From Fusobacterium naviforme (GTDB lineage Bacteria > Bacillota > Clostridia > Lachnospirales > Lachnospiraceae), in the NCBI GenBank assembly GCA_003014445.1, contig PYGH01000010.1, forward strand, positions 1 through 64,000: a stretch of 64,000 nt of DNA. Direction: 5' to 3'. The notes beneath the pieces are model-generated. The model was given only the letters and a program-made list of their open reading frames with translations, had not been told where the DNA came from and made no database searches. Position numbers and translations under genes: made by a program. Of the stretch, positions 16,029 to 24,873 are shown one piece after another. Position 1 is the first letter of the stretch, and each line of letters opens with the position of its first letter.

Positions 16029-18374
16029 ATGGAAGAAATGCAGGAAATGCAGAAGAGTGAGCTCGCAGACAGCGGGAAGGAAGAGGCGGCGGTGCTCTGT
16101 CAGGAGACAGGGGAGCTCGACCGTCCGGCGGAATTCACCGATCCGGATGTGCTCTATGAGGAGCTGATCACCACCATACGCAGATACCATCCCTCTGACG
16201 ACACCAGCCTGATTCACAGAGCCTATATGACCGCGAAGAATGCGCATATGGACCAGAAGAGAAAATCGGGTGAGCCGTACATTATCCACCCGCTCTGCGT
16301 TGCCATCATACTGGCAGGCCTGGAGCTCGACAAGGAAACCATTATGGCGGGACTTCTTCACGATGTCGTGGAGGACACCATACTCACGGGCGCACAGATC
16401 GGAAGAGTGTTCGGCGAGGATGTGGCGCTTCTTGTGGACGGTGTGACGAAGCTCACACAGATCACCTGGACCACAGACAAGCTGGATATCCAGGCTGAGA
16501 ACCTGAGGAAAATGTTTCTCGCCATGGCGAAGGATATCCGCGTGATTCTGATCAAGCTTGCAGACCGCCTTCACAATATGCGCACACTGCAGCATATGCG
16601 GCCGGAGAAGCAGAAGGAAAAGGCGAGGGAGACGCTGGAGATCTATGCTCCGATTGCGGATCGACTCGGTATCAGCCGCATCAAGGTGGAGCTGGACGAT
16701 CTCTCCTTAAAGTATCTGGAGCCGGAGGTGTACAGGGAGCTCAGCTGCAAGGTGAGAGAGCGGAGCGATTCCCACGAGAAATTTGTGGAGGGGATCGTGA
16801 AGGAGGTGCAGGGCATCATCGACGGGGCGGCGATCCCCGGGACGGTAAACGGCCGTCAGAAGCACTACTTCTCCATCTATCGGAAGATGGTGAACAAGCA
16901 CAAGACCTTCGATCAGATCTACGACCTCTTTGCGGTGCGCATACTGGTGGAGTCCGTGAAGGACTGCTATGCGGCGCTCGGTGTGATTCATGAGCACTTC
17001 AAGCCGGTTCCCGGCCGCTTCAAGGATTACATCGCAATGCCGAAGCCGAATATGTACCAGTCTCTGCATACGACGCTGATCTACCACAACGGTCAGCCCT
17101 TTGAGATACAGATCCGTACCTATGAGATGCACCGCATCGCAGAGTTCGGTATCGCCGCACACTGGAAGTACAAGGAGGCGGGCAAGGGCGACGCCTCTGC
17201 GAGCGGCGCAGAAAATGAAAAGATGAACTGGCTCAGACAGATTCTTGAGTGGCAGCGGGAAATGCCGGACAACAAGGAGTTTCTGAACGATATCAAGAAT
17301 GAGCTCAGCATCTTTTCGGACAGCGTCTACTGCTTTACGCCCTCGGGCGATGTAAAGACGCTCCCGAGCGGTTCCACACCGATTGATTTTGCCTACTCCA
17401 TACATTCGGCGGTCGGAAACCGCATGGTCGGGGCCAAAGTCAACGGGAAGCTGGTCAATATTGATTATCAGATACAGAACGGCGATCGCATTGACATCCT
17501 GACCTCGCAGAATTCCAGAGGGCCGAGCCGCGACTGGCTGAAGATCATCAAGAGCACGCAGGCGAGAAATAAGATCAATCAGTGGTTTAAGAGTGAGCTG
17601 AAGGAAGAGAATATCATCCGCGGCAAGGAGCTCATTCTGAACTACTGCAAGAGCAAGGGTGTCGACTGGAGTGAGCTCAACAAGCCGGCGTATCAGGAGA
17701 AGATTCTGCGGCGCTATGCGTTCCGTGAGTGGGATTCCGTGATTGCCACCATCGGGCACGGCGGGCTGAAGGAGAGCCAGGTTGTGAACCGCATGCTGGA
17801 GGAGCGGAAGAAGGAGCTCGCGAAGAAGATCTCCGATGAGACTGTGCTGGCCAATGTCAGCGCGGGGGCCGGGGACGGCAGTCAGAAGATGGTGCCGGAG
17901 GTCGCAGTACGAAAATCCGGAAACGGGATTGTCGTGCGGGGGGTTCATGATCTGGCAGTGCGCTTCTCCATGTGCTGTGCACCGGTGCCGGGGGATGAAA
18001 TTCTGGGCTATGTGACCCGCGGACGCGGCATCACGATCCACAGAACGGACTGTATCAACATCATCAATCTTCCCGAGTCCGAGCGCGTGCGTCTCATTCC
18101 GGCGGAGTGGCAGGCGCCGGAGGGCGAGGAGGCGAGGTACCGCACGGAGATCCGCATCATCGCGAGAAACCGAGTGGGGCTCTTTGTGGACATATCCAAG
18201 GTCTTTACCGAGCGTGGGCTCGATATCCTCTCGATTAATACGAGGACCAGCAAGCAGGGCGTCGCGACGATGAATCTTTCCTTTGAGATCGGCGGTGTCG
18301 AGGAGCTGCGCTCGCTCACGGAGAAGCTGCGTCAGGTCGGCGGCGTGATTGAGATCGAGAGAAGCACAGGCTGA
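16029..18374 (+). CDS. relA: Bifunctional (p)ppGpp synthetase/hydrolase (RelA/SpoT, Rel)
   Basis: A 781-residue stringent-response enzyme. In order: a short acidic N-terminus, the HD hydrolase domain with the HDxxED motif in LLHDVVEDT (near residue 108), the synthetase domain beginning FDQIYDLFAVRILV (near 293) with YQSLHTT and AHWKYKE, the TGS domain starting VYCFTPSGDVKTLPSG (near 432), the conserved-cysteine region with the CCAPVPGDEILGY motif, and a C-terminal ACT domain (from about 700). Both active sites look complete, so it should make and degrade (p)ppGpp. GGAGG lies seven bases before the ATG, and its own promoter lies upstream. Confidence 0.96.
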   Translation: MEEMQEMQKSELADSGKEEAAVLCQETGELDRPAEFTDPDVLYEELITTIRRYHPSDDTSLIHRAYMTAKNAHMDQKRKSGEPYIIHPLCVAIILAGLELDKETIMAGLLHDVVEDTILTGAQIGRVFGEDVALLVDGVTKLTQITWTTDKLDIQAENLRKMFLAMAKDIRVILIKLADRLHNMRTLQHMRPEKQKEKARETLEIYAPIADRLGISRIKVELDDLSLKYLEPEVYRELSCKVRERSDSHEKFVEGIVKEVQGIIDGAAIPGTVNGRQKHYFSIYRKMVNKHKTFDQIYDLFAVRILVESVKDCYAALGVIHEHFKPVPGRFKDYIAMPKPNMYQSLHTTLIYHNGQPFEIQIRTYEMHRIAEFGIAAHWKYKEAGKGDASASGAENEKMNWLRQILEWQREMPDNKEFLNDIKNELSIFSDSVYCFTPSGDVKTLPSGSTPIDFAYSIHSAVGNRMVGAKVNGKLVNIDYQIQNGDRIDILTSQNSRGPSRDWLKIIKSTQARNKINQWFKSELKEENIIRGKELILNYCKSKGVDWSELNKPAYQEKILRRYAFREWDSVIATIGHGGLKESQVVNRMLEERKKELAKKISDETVLANVSAGAGDGSQKMVPEVAVRKSGNGIVVRGVHDLAVRFSMCCAPVPGDEILGYVTRGRGITIHRTDCINIINLPESERVRLIPAEWQAPEGEEARYRTEIRIIARNRVGLFVDISKVFTERGLDILSINTRTSKQGVATMNLSFEIGGVEELRSLTEKLRQVGGVIEIERSTG

Positions 18375-18388
18375 GACAGGAGAGAGAG

Positions 18389-19018
18389 ATGCAGATTGTC
18401 AGAAAAATACTGGGCCCGGTTCAGACCAATGTCTACTTTGTTTACGACAGCGGGACAAGGGAGGGCGTGATCATAGACCCTGCGGATCAGGCGGAGCGCA
18501 TCGAAACCTGCGTGCGCGAGGAGGGTTTCACACCGCAGGCCATACTGCTGACCCACGGACATTTTGATCATGTGATGGCCGCGGAGGCTGTGCGGGAGCG
18601 CTATCATATTCCGATCTGGGCGCTGGAGCAGGAGGCTGAGACGCTTCTGGATCCAATGCTGAACGGAGATGCCCGCTTCTTAAGAAGGGGGCTTCGGATC
18701 AGGCCGGATCGCCTGCTGCACGACGGAGAGGAGCTCACGCTTCTGAACCGGCGCTGGCAGGTGCTGTGGACGCCCGGGCATACAGCGGGTTCCTGCTGTT
18801 ATTATATTCCGGAGGAACGGGTTCTCTTCGCCGGAGACACGCTGTTTCAGGGCTCCTATGGGCGCTATGACTTACCGGGCGGAAATTACCGTGAGATTCA
18901 GCAATCGCTCACGGAGCGGCTGTTTCAGCTGCCGGATGATGTCGTCGTGTTTCCGGGACATATGGAGGAGACGACCATAGGCTTTGAGAAGAAATACAAT
19001 CCGATTTTGGACGATTGA
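18389..19018 (+). CDS. MBL-fold metallo-hydrolase (glyoxalase II-like)
   Basis: A 209-residue metallo-beta-lactamase-fold protein with the zinc motif LTHGHFDHVMA, the second His in WTPGHTAGSCCYY, the Asp in LFAGDTLFQGSYGRYDL, and the last His in VFPGHMEETTIG. This is the small YcbL/GloB-like group that hydrolyses thioesters such as S-lactoylglutathione analogues; the true substrate is unknown. The relA - MBL hydrolase - hemZ - hisS - aspS order is conserved in many Clostridia, which supports the calls for the whole block. It starts 14 bases after relA. Confidence 0.9.
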   Translation: MQIVRKILGPVQTNVYFVYDSGTREGVIIDPADQAERIETCVREEGFTPQAILLTHGHFDHVMAAEAVRERYHIPIWALEQEAETLLDPMLNGDARFLRRGLRIRPDRLLHDGEELTLLNRRWQVLWTPGHTAGSCCYYIPEERVLFAGDTLFQGSYGRYDLPGGNYREIQQSLTERLFQLPDDVVVFPGHMEETTIGFEKKYNPILDD

Positions 19019-19088
19019 TATGAGGAGTGCCGGGGAGGCTGTCTGCGTAGGACGGACTCCCGGTGCCCGGGAAGCAAAGGATCAGGAG

Positions 19089-20561
19089 ATGATATCACTT
19101 ATACTGAGGGACGTTCCTTTTGAGCAGGACGTCAGAGAGCTGTTCATGGCATTTTATCCGGGGGAGCGCTATACCCACGAGGCGGATGAAAATGCCATGA
19201 TTTCTTTTACCGCGGAACACAGCGCAGAGGATGCGGCACGCTATGCGCTGACGCTTGCGGTGCGGGGAAAAGCGGAGAGCTGCTTCTCCTCCCCCTGCAC
19301 TGCAGACCGAAGGCAGACAAAGGATGAGCTGAAGCGTGCACTCTATCGTCAGCTCTCAGAGGCGACAGGAAAGAAGCTGCCCTGGGGTACGCTCACCGGA
19401 ATACGTCCCACCAAGCTCGCACTGACGGAGCTCAGAAAGGGCAAGAGCGAGGAGCAGGTGCGGCAGAAGCTTAAGGAGCAGTATTATCTGAGTGATGAGA
19501 GGAATTCGCTCTGTGTCCGTACAGCCTCGCACGAGCTGCAGGCGATGCGGGGACTGAATCTTGAGACCGGATGGAGTCTCTACATCGGCATCCCGTTCTG
19601 TCCGACGACCTGTCTCTACTGTTCCTTTACCTCCTATCCGATCGGGCGATGGAAAAAGCAGACAGAGGCTTATGTCGAGGCGCTCTGCAAGGAGCTTCAA
19701 CAGGTGGCGGAGTGGATGCGCGGCAGACCGCTGGAAACCATCTATATGGGAGGCGGAACACCGACGAGCCTTGAGGCGCCGCAGCTTTGGAACATTTTAT
19801 CCGTGGTCCGGGAGCGCTTTGATCTCTCCGCGCTGAAGGAGCTGACTGTCGAGGCGGGGCGTCCGGACAGCATCACGGAGGAGAAGTTTCGCACACTGAG
19901 GGAGTGTGGTGTGACCCGTATCAGCATCAACCCACAGACCATGAAGCAGGAGACGCTGGATCTCATTGGGAGACGGCACAGCGTGCAGCAGTTTGTGGAC
20001 AGCTTTCATATGGCGCGTGCCCTGGGCTTCGATAATATCAATACAGATCTCATTGTCGGTCTTCCGAATGAGAGCGCGGATGATGTCCGGCGCACCATGG
20101 AGGGAATACAGGCGCTCGCTCCGGATGATGTGACGATTCACAGTCTCGCGCTGAAGCGCGCGGCGCGGCTCAACACCCGGAGGGAGGACTATGCCGGCGT
20201 GACCTACGGAAACGCCTCGGATATGGTCAGCCTCACTTCGGCGTACTGTGAGTGCATGGGTCTCAGTCCCTACTACCTCTATCGTCAGAAGAACATGGCG
20301 GGCAATCTGGAAAATGTCGGCTGGTGCCGTCCGGGCTGTGAGGGGCTCTATAATATCCTGATTATGGAGGAGCTGCACACCATTGTGGGCTGTGGCGCGG
20401 GCACCACGACCCGCGTGGTTTATCCCCATGAGGAGCGCTATGAGAGAGCGGAGAATGTTAAGGATCCGGGACTTTATATTGAGCGGCTGCCGGAGCTGCT
20501 TGAGAGAAAGCGCGCACTGCTCGCGCCCGCAGTGCCGGAAGAAATATCTGTTGCCCTGTGA
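19089..20561 (+). CDS. hemZ: Oxygen-independent coproporphyrinogen III oxidase-like protein HemZ
   Basis: A 490-residue radical SAM protein of the HemN/HemZ group. The cluster motif PFCPTTCLYCSF (Cys171, Cys175, Cys178) is intact, followed by YMGGGTPTSL, TVEAGRPDSI, RISINPQTM and DLIVGLPNE. Clostridial HemZ is annotated as coproporphyrinogen dehydrogenase, though some homologues are heme chaperones. The open frame begins at 18984 inside the previous gene; the ATG at 19089 gives the normal N-terminus. The stop codon lies inside the first copy of a 65-base repeat, so the C-terminal residues are encoded by the repeat. Confidence 0.88.
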   Translation: MISLILRDVPFEQDVRELFMAFYPGERYTHEADENAMISFTAEHSAEDAARYALTLAVRGKAESCFSSPCTADRRQTKDELKRALYRQLSEATGKKLPWGTLTGIRPTKLALTELRKGKSEEQVRQKLKEQYYLSDERNSLCVRTASHELQAMRGLNLETGWSLYIGIPFCPTTCLYCSFTSYPIGRWKKQTEAYVEALCKELQQVAEWMRGRPLETIYMGGGTPTSLEAPQLWNILSVVRERFDLSALKELTVEAGRPDSITEEKFRTLRECGVTRISINPQTMKQETLDLIGRRHSVQQFVDSFHMARALGFDNINTDLIVGLPNESADDVRRTMEGIQALAPDDVTIHSLALKRAARLNTRREDYAGVTYGNASDMVSLTSAYCECMGLSPYYLYRQKNMAGNLENVGWCRPGCEGLYNILIMEELHTIVGCGAGTTTRVVYPHEERYERAENVKDPGLYIERLPELLERKRALLAPAVPEEISVAL

Positions 20562-20608
20562 CATAAGCGCCTCCGACTTACAGCAAGCTGTAGTCGGATG
20601 TGCTTGCG
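20544..20608 (+). repeat. 65-base direct repeat, copy 1 (overlaps the end of hemZ)
   Basis: Identical to 20732-20796 except one base (C at 20554, T at 20742). It contains a strong hairpin: CCGACT-T-ACAGC pairs with GCTGT-AGTCGG around AA. The hemZ stop codon is inside it. Confidence 0.95.
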
Positions 20609-20696
20609 CTCTCTCGCAGCGCCGGAAGAAACTGCATAAGTCAACGCGCTGCTGCGAGCTGCGCTCTCTCGCAGCGCTGACAGATATTCGTAAATC

Positions 20697-20727
20697 GCAG
20701 CGCGCATTTCATTTGCGCTGCTTTTTT
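20697..20727 (+). terminator. Rho-independent terminator after hemZ
   Basis: GCAGCGC (20697-20703) pairs with GCGCTGC (20715-20721) and is followed by six T. It stands between the two copies of the 65-base repeat. Confidence 0.85.
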
Positions 20728-20731
20728 ACTC

Positions 20732-20796
20732 ATATCTGTTGTCCTGTGACATAAGCGCCTCCGACTTACAGCAAGCTGTAGTCGGATGTGCTTGCG
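20732..20796 (+). repeat. 65-base direct repeat, copy 2
   Basis: Second copy, in the hemZ-hisS gap. In this copy the outer parts also pair: CCTGTGAC near 20743-20750 with GTCACAGG near 20795-20802, giving a hairpin of about 60 bases with the inner CCGACT stem. The gap 20562-20912 otherwise holds a duplicated TGCGCTCTCTCGCAGCGC segment (about 20605 and 20660) and no gene. Confidence 0.95.
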
Positions 20797-20912
20797 TCAC
20801 AGGGACTTATGCAATAAAATAGATGTCAAATTGCGCGGGGATATGTTTCCTGCGTCTGCCGTTACTGAAAATCTGCGCGGTAAAAGCGCACTGCATGACA
20901 GAGGAGAACACC

Positions 20913-22169
20913 ATGGCTATGAAGAAAAAACCCGTCACCGGTATGAAGGATGTGCTTCCGGAGGAGATGCTGCTCCGGGATTATCTCATTGCTGCGATCA
21001 AGGATACCTACCGCGGCTTTGGTTTTACACCGATGGAGACGCCATGTGTGGAGCATATTGAGAATCTCACCAGCAAGCAGGGGGGAGATAATGAGAAGCT
21101 TATTTTCAAGATCCTGAAGCGCGGCGAGAAGCTGCGGATTACAGAGGCGGAGAGTGAGGAGGATCTCACTGACAGCGGCCTGCGCTACGATCTGACACTT
21201 CCGCTGACACGTTACTATGCAAACAACAGCGCTGTGCTGCCGCAGCCCTTCAAGGCACTGCAGGTCGGTTCCGTGTGGCGAGCAGACCGCCCGCAGAAGG
21301 GCAGATACCGTCAGTTTACACAGTGCGATATTGATGTGCTGGGGGATGCCTCCAATTTCTGTGAGATCGAGCTGATACTTGCGACAACCACTGCGCTGAA
21401 GCGCATCTGCCCGGATCAGGCATTTACAGTCCGTGTCAATGACCGCCGCATCCTGAGAGCTCTGGTGAGCTGGGCAGGCTTTCCGGAGGAGGCAGCAGAT
21501 TCCGTACTCATTACCCTCGACAAGATGGACAAGATCGCAGAGGAGGGAGTGAGAGCGGAACTCATAGCCAATGGATATGCGGGAGAGTCCGCGGATCGCT
21601 ATCTGACGCTCCTTCGCGAGCTTGGAACGGACGGAGCGGCAGTGCGCGCGCTGGGCGAGACGCTCGGAGATTTCCTCGAGGAAGGCGCGGCAGAGGGACT
21701 TGCGGAGATCATGGAGTCAGTGGCGGAAGTTTCCGGAGGCGGCTTCGGTCTGCAATTTGATCCGACTCTGGTGCGCGGCATGGGCTACTATACCGGAACG
21801 ATCTTTGAGGTTTCCATGGAGGGCTTTGGCGGAAGCGTGGCAGGCGGCGGACGCTACGACAGGATGGTTGGAAAGTTTACCGGTACAGAGACACCGGCCT
21901 GTGGCTTTTCGATCGGCTTTGAGCGCATCATCACCATACTGATGGACAGCGGCTTCCGTATTCCGGATCAGAGAAGGAAAAAGGCCTTCCTGTATGAGAA
22001 GAATCTGTCTGCGGCACGTGTCACAGCGCTTCTGAAGGAGGCTGCGGCGGAGCGCGAGGCGGGAAGCGATGTGCTGGTCGTGCGCATGGCGAAGAATAAG
22101 AAGTTCCAGAAGGAGCAGCTCAGCGCACAGGGATATACGGACTTCAGCGAGTTCTATGCTGAGAAGTGA
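20913..22169 (+). CDS. hisS: Histidyl-tRNA synthetase
   Basis: A 418-residue class II synthetase charging tRNA-His. Motif 2 region VGSVWRADRPQKGRYRQFTQCDID, the histidine-binding GMGYYTGTIFEV and motif 3 CGFSIGFERI are present. The frame is open from 20823, but the ATG at 20913 has GAGGAG six bases upstream and begins at the usual TGMKDVLPEE-type N-terminus, so I use it. It is a little shorter at the C-terminus than many HisS but complete in the anticodon-binding region. aspS follows 21 bases later. Confidence 0.94.
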   Translation: MAMKKKPVTGMKDVLPEEMLLRDYLIAAIKDTYRGFGFTPMETPCVEHIENLTSKQGGDNEKLIFKILKRGEKLRITEAESEEDLTDSGLRYDLTLPLTRYYANNSAVLPQPFKALQVGSVWRADRPQKGRYRQFTQCDIDVLGDASNFCEIELILATTTALKRICPDQAFTVRVNDRRILRALVSWAGFPEEAADSVLITLDKMDKIAEEGVRAELIANGYAGESADRYLTLLRELGTDGAAVRALGETLGDFLEEGAAEGLAEIMESVAEVSGGGFGLQFDPTLVRGMGYYTGTIFEVSMEGFGGSVAGGGRYDRMVGKFTGTETPACGFSIGFERIITILMDSGFRIPDQRRKKAFLYEKNLSAARVTALLKEAAAEREAGSDVLVVRMAKNKKFQKEQLSAQGYTDFSEFYAEK

Positions 22170-22190
22170 TAGGGGGGAGAGAGAATAACC

Positions 22191-23975
22191 ATGTCAGAAT
22201 CAATGAAGGGTCTGAGACGTACCCATCGCTGCGCCGAGGTTGTCGGTGCCGTGGAGGGAACTGAAGTGACAGTGATGGGATGGGTGCAGAGAAGCCGCAA
22301 CAAGGGCGGGCTTATCTTTACCGATCTGAGGGATCGCAGCGGAATACTCCAGCTGGTCTTTGAGGAGGCAAGCTGCGGTGCGGAGGTATTCGAGAAGGCG
22401 GGCAGCCTCCGGAGTGAGTTCTGTATCGCAGTGGTTGGAACGCTCATGAAGCGCTCCGCTCCAAATGCGCAGCTTCTCACCGGAGCATACGAGGTGCGCG
22501 CAGAGCAGCTCCGAATCCTTTCCGAGTCTGAGACTCCGCCTTTCCCGATCGAGGAGAATGCGAAGACGAGAGAGGAGCTGCGCTTAAAATACCGCTTCCT
22601 TGATCTGCGCCGTCCGGATATTCAGCGCAATATCATGACGCGCTCGCAGATTGCGACCATCACCCGCCGCTTTATGGCGGAGAATGGCTTTCTTGAGATT
22701 GAGACCCCGACGCTCATCAAGAGCACGCCCGAGGGAGCGAGAGATTATCTTGTGCCGAGCCGCGTGCATCCGGGAGAGATGTATGCGCTCCCGCAGTCTC
22801 CGCAGCTCTTAAAGCAGCTGCTGATGTGCTCCGGCTATGATCGCTATGTGCAGCTCGCGCGCTGCTATCGCGATGAGGATCTGAGAGCGGACCGGCAGCC
22901 GGAGTTCACGCAGATCGACATGGAGCTCTCCTTTGCGGATGTGGATGAGGTGATGGATGTCAATGAGCGCCTCTTAAAGACACTCTTCAAGGAGGTGCTG
23001 GATGTTGATGTTGCACTGCCGATTCAGCGCATGACCTGGCAGGAGGCCATGGACAACTACGGTTCCGACAAGCCGGATCTCCGTTTCGGCATGAAGCTTC
23101 ACGATGTCACGGAGCTGGTGAGAGACTGTGGCTTTTCTGTCTTCACCGGCGCCATCGCAAGTGGCGGAACCGTGCGCGGCATCAATGCAGAGGGACAGGG
23201 GGCCATGCCGCGGAAGAAGATTGATGCGCTCGTGGAGTTTGCAAAGACCTACGGTGCGAAGGGCCTGGCGTATATCGCCATTCAGGAGGATGGAAGCTTC
23301 AAGTCCTCCTTTGCAAAGTTCATGAAGCCGGAGGAGATGGATGCTTTGACTGCAGCGCTGTCCGGAAAGCCGGGCGACCTGCTGCTTTTTGCCGCCGATC
23401 GGAATAAGGTTGTGTGGGATGTGCTGGGCGCGCTGCGTCTGGAGCTTGCGCGGCAGATGGATCTCCTCAGGAAGGACGATTTCCGCTTCCTCTGGGTCAC
23501 GGAGTTCCCGCTGCTTGAGTGGTCGGAGGAGGAGAATCGCTTTAAGGCGATGCACCATCCCTTCACCATGCCGATGGAGGAGGACTGGGACAAGATCGAT
23601 TCAGATCCGGGTGCAGTCCGCGCAAAGGCCTATGACATCGTGCTGAACGGCACGGAGATCGGCGGCGGCTCGGTGCGTATCCACCAGTCAGAGATACAGT
23701 CGAAGATGTTTGAGGTCCTGGGACTGTCGCAGGAGGTGGCGGAGCAGCGCTTTGGCTTCCTTCTGGAGGCATTCAGGTATGGTGTGCCGCCGCACGCAGG
23801 ACTGGCCTATGGTCTGGATCGTCTTGCCATGCTCATGGTAGGAGCGGACACCATACGCGATGTGATTGCATTCCCGAAGGTGAAGGACGCATCGGATCTC
23901 ATGATGAATGCACCGGATACGGTGGAGCAGAAGCAGCTGGATGAGCTCTCGATCTGCTACAGGCAGGCGGAGTGA
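22191..23975 (+). CDS. aspS: Aspartyl-tRNA synthetase
   Basis: A 594-residue bacterial-type class II synthetase. It has the N-terminal OB anticodon-binding domain ([23 protein letters not shown]), motif 2 ([20 protein letters not shown]), the GAD insertion domain and motif 3 ([15 protein letters not shown]). The ATG follows GGGGGGAGAGAG. hisS-aspS is a very common pair in Firmicutes. Whether it is discriminating or also charges tRNA-Asn cannot be read from sequence. Confidence 0.96.
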   Translation: MSESMKGLRRTHRCAEVVGAVEGTEVTVMGWVQRSRNKGGLIFTDLRDRSGILQLVFEEASCGAEVFEKAGSLRSEFCIAVVGTLMKRSAPNAQLLTGAYEVRAEQLRILSESETPPFPIEENAKTREELRLKYRFLDLRRPDIQRNIMTRSQIATITRRFMAENGFLEIETPTLIKSTPEGARDYLVPSRVHPGEMYALPQSPQLLKQLLMCSGYDRYVQLARCYRDEDLRADRQPEFTQIDMELSFADVDEVMDVNERLLKTLFKEVLDVDVALPIQRMTWQEAMDNYGSDKPDLRFGMKLHDVTELVRDCGFSVFTGAIASGGTVRGINAEGQGAMPRKKIDALVEFAKTYGAKGLAYIAIQEDGSFKSSFAKFMKPEEMDALTAALSGKPGDLLLFAADRNKVVWDVLGALRLELARQMDLLRKDDFRFLWVTEFPLLEWSEEENRFKAMHHPFTMPMEEDWDKIDSDPGAVRAKAYDIVLNGTEIGGGSVRIHQSEIQSKMFEVLGLSQEVAEQRFGFLLEAFRYGVPPHAGLAYGLDRLAMLMVGADTIRDVIAFPKVKDASDLMMNAPDTVEQKQLDELSICYRQAE

Positions 23976-24038
23976 GCGGTGCCGGATTGTGATACTTCTG
24001 TGAAAAAGTAGAATTGCCCCATATGATTTGTTAAAATG

Positions 24039-24078
24039 ACAGGGAAATGCAGAAGAGCTGCGTCTCCCTGTTCTTTTT
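24039..24078 (+). terminator. Rho-independent terminator after aspS
   Basis: ACAGGGA (24039-24045) pairs with TCCCTGT (24065-24071), with an inner GCAG/CTGC pair, followed by a T-rich run. Confidence 0.8.
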
Positions 24079-24168
24079 GTTTGAAGCGCCTGTGCGTATC
24101 AGCCGCAGAGAGCGCTCTGTACTCTTTGCTTTGAGAGAAGAGGGAGACTTTATGATCGGAGGTATGAA

Positions 24169-24870
24169 ATGGACAGCGCAAGAATACTGGTGGTAGATGA
24201 TGAGCCGAGGATGCGGAAGCTTGTGCGGGACTTTCTGAGTGCGAAGGGATATACCGTGCTGGAGGCAGGTGATGGCGAGGAGGCGGTGGAGTTATTCATG
24301 GCGGACCGGAGCATCGACCTCATTCTTCTGGATGTCATGATGCCGAAGATGGATGGCTGGGAGGTGCTGAAAGAGGTGCGGCGCTACTCCCGGCTTCCGA
24401 TTATCATGCTGACGGCGCGCTCGGAGGAGCGGGATGAGCTGCAGGGCTTTCAGCTCGGCGTGGATGAGTATATCTCGAAGCCCTTCAGCCCGAAGATACT
24501 GGTGGCACGCGTCGAGGCGATCCTTCGCAGGACGCAGGGAGACGGGACGGAGAGCGGCTTAAGCTGCGCCGGCGTCACGATCAATAAGGCGGCACATGAG
24601 GTGAAGATTGATGGAAGGCCGATTGAGCTGAGCTACAAGGAATTTGAGCTGCTGAGCTACTTTATGGAGAACAGGGGCATTGCCCTCTCAAGAGAGAAGA
24701 TACTGAACAATGTATGGAATTATGATTACTTTGGAGATGCGAGAACCATCGACACGCATGTGAAAAAGCTGCGGGCCAAGATGGGGGAGAAGGGCGGCCT
24801 CATAAAGACCATCTGGGGCATGGGCTACAAGTTCGAGCCGGAGGATGGCGGCAAGGGGGAGAAGGCGTAA
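24169..24870 (+). CDS. OmpR/PhoB-family response regulator
   Basis: A 233-residue two-component regulator. The receiver domain has the acidic pair in VVDDEP, the phospho-acceptor Asp55 in LILLDVMMPKMDGW, Thr in IMLTARSEE, and Lys in YISKPFSP. The C-terminal winged-helix DNA-binding domain (YKEFELLSYFMEN to IWGMGYKFEP) is complete. The ATG follows GGAGGT. The histidine kinase begins three bases after its stop, so the two form an operon. The signal and targets are unknown. Confidence 0.92.
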   Translation: MDSARILVVDDEPRMRKLVRDFLSAKGYTVLEAGDGEEAVELFMADRSIDLILLDVMMPKMDGWEVLKEVRRYSRLPIIMLTARSEERDELQGFQLGVDEYISKPFSPKILVARVEAILRRTQGDGTESGLSCAGVTINKAAHEVKIDGRPIELSYKEFELLSYFMENRGIALSREKILNNVWNYDYFGDARTIDTHVKKLRAKMGEKGGLIKTIWGMGYKFEPEDGGKGEKA

Positions 24871-24873
24871 GCA

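Noticed and set aside
16707-18041. 444-codon open frame on the minus strand opposite relA
   Set aside because: It is the antisense shadow of a GC-rich conserved gene and has no protein-family resemblance.
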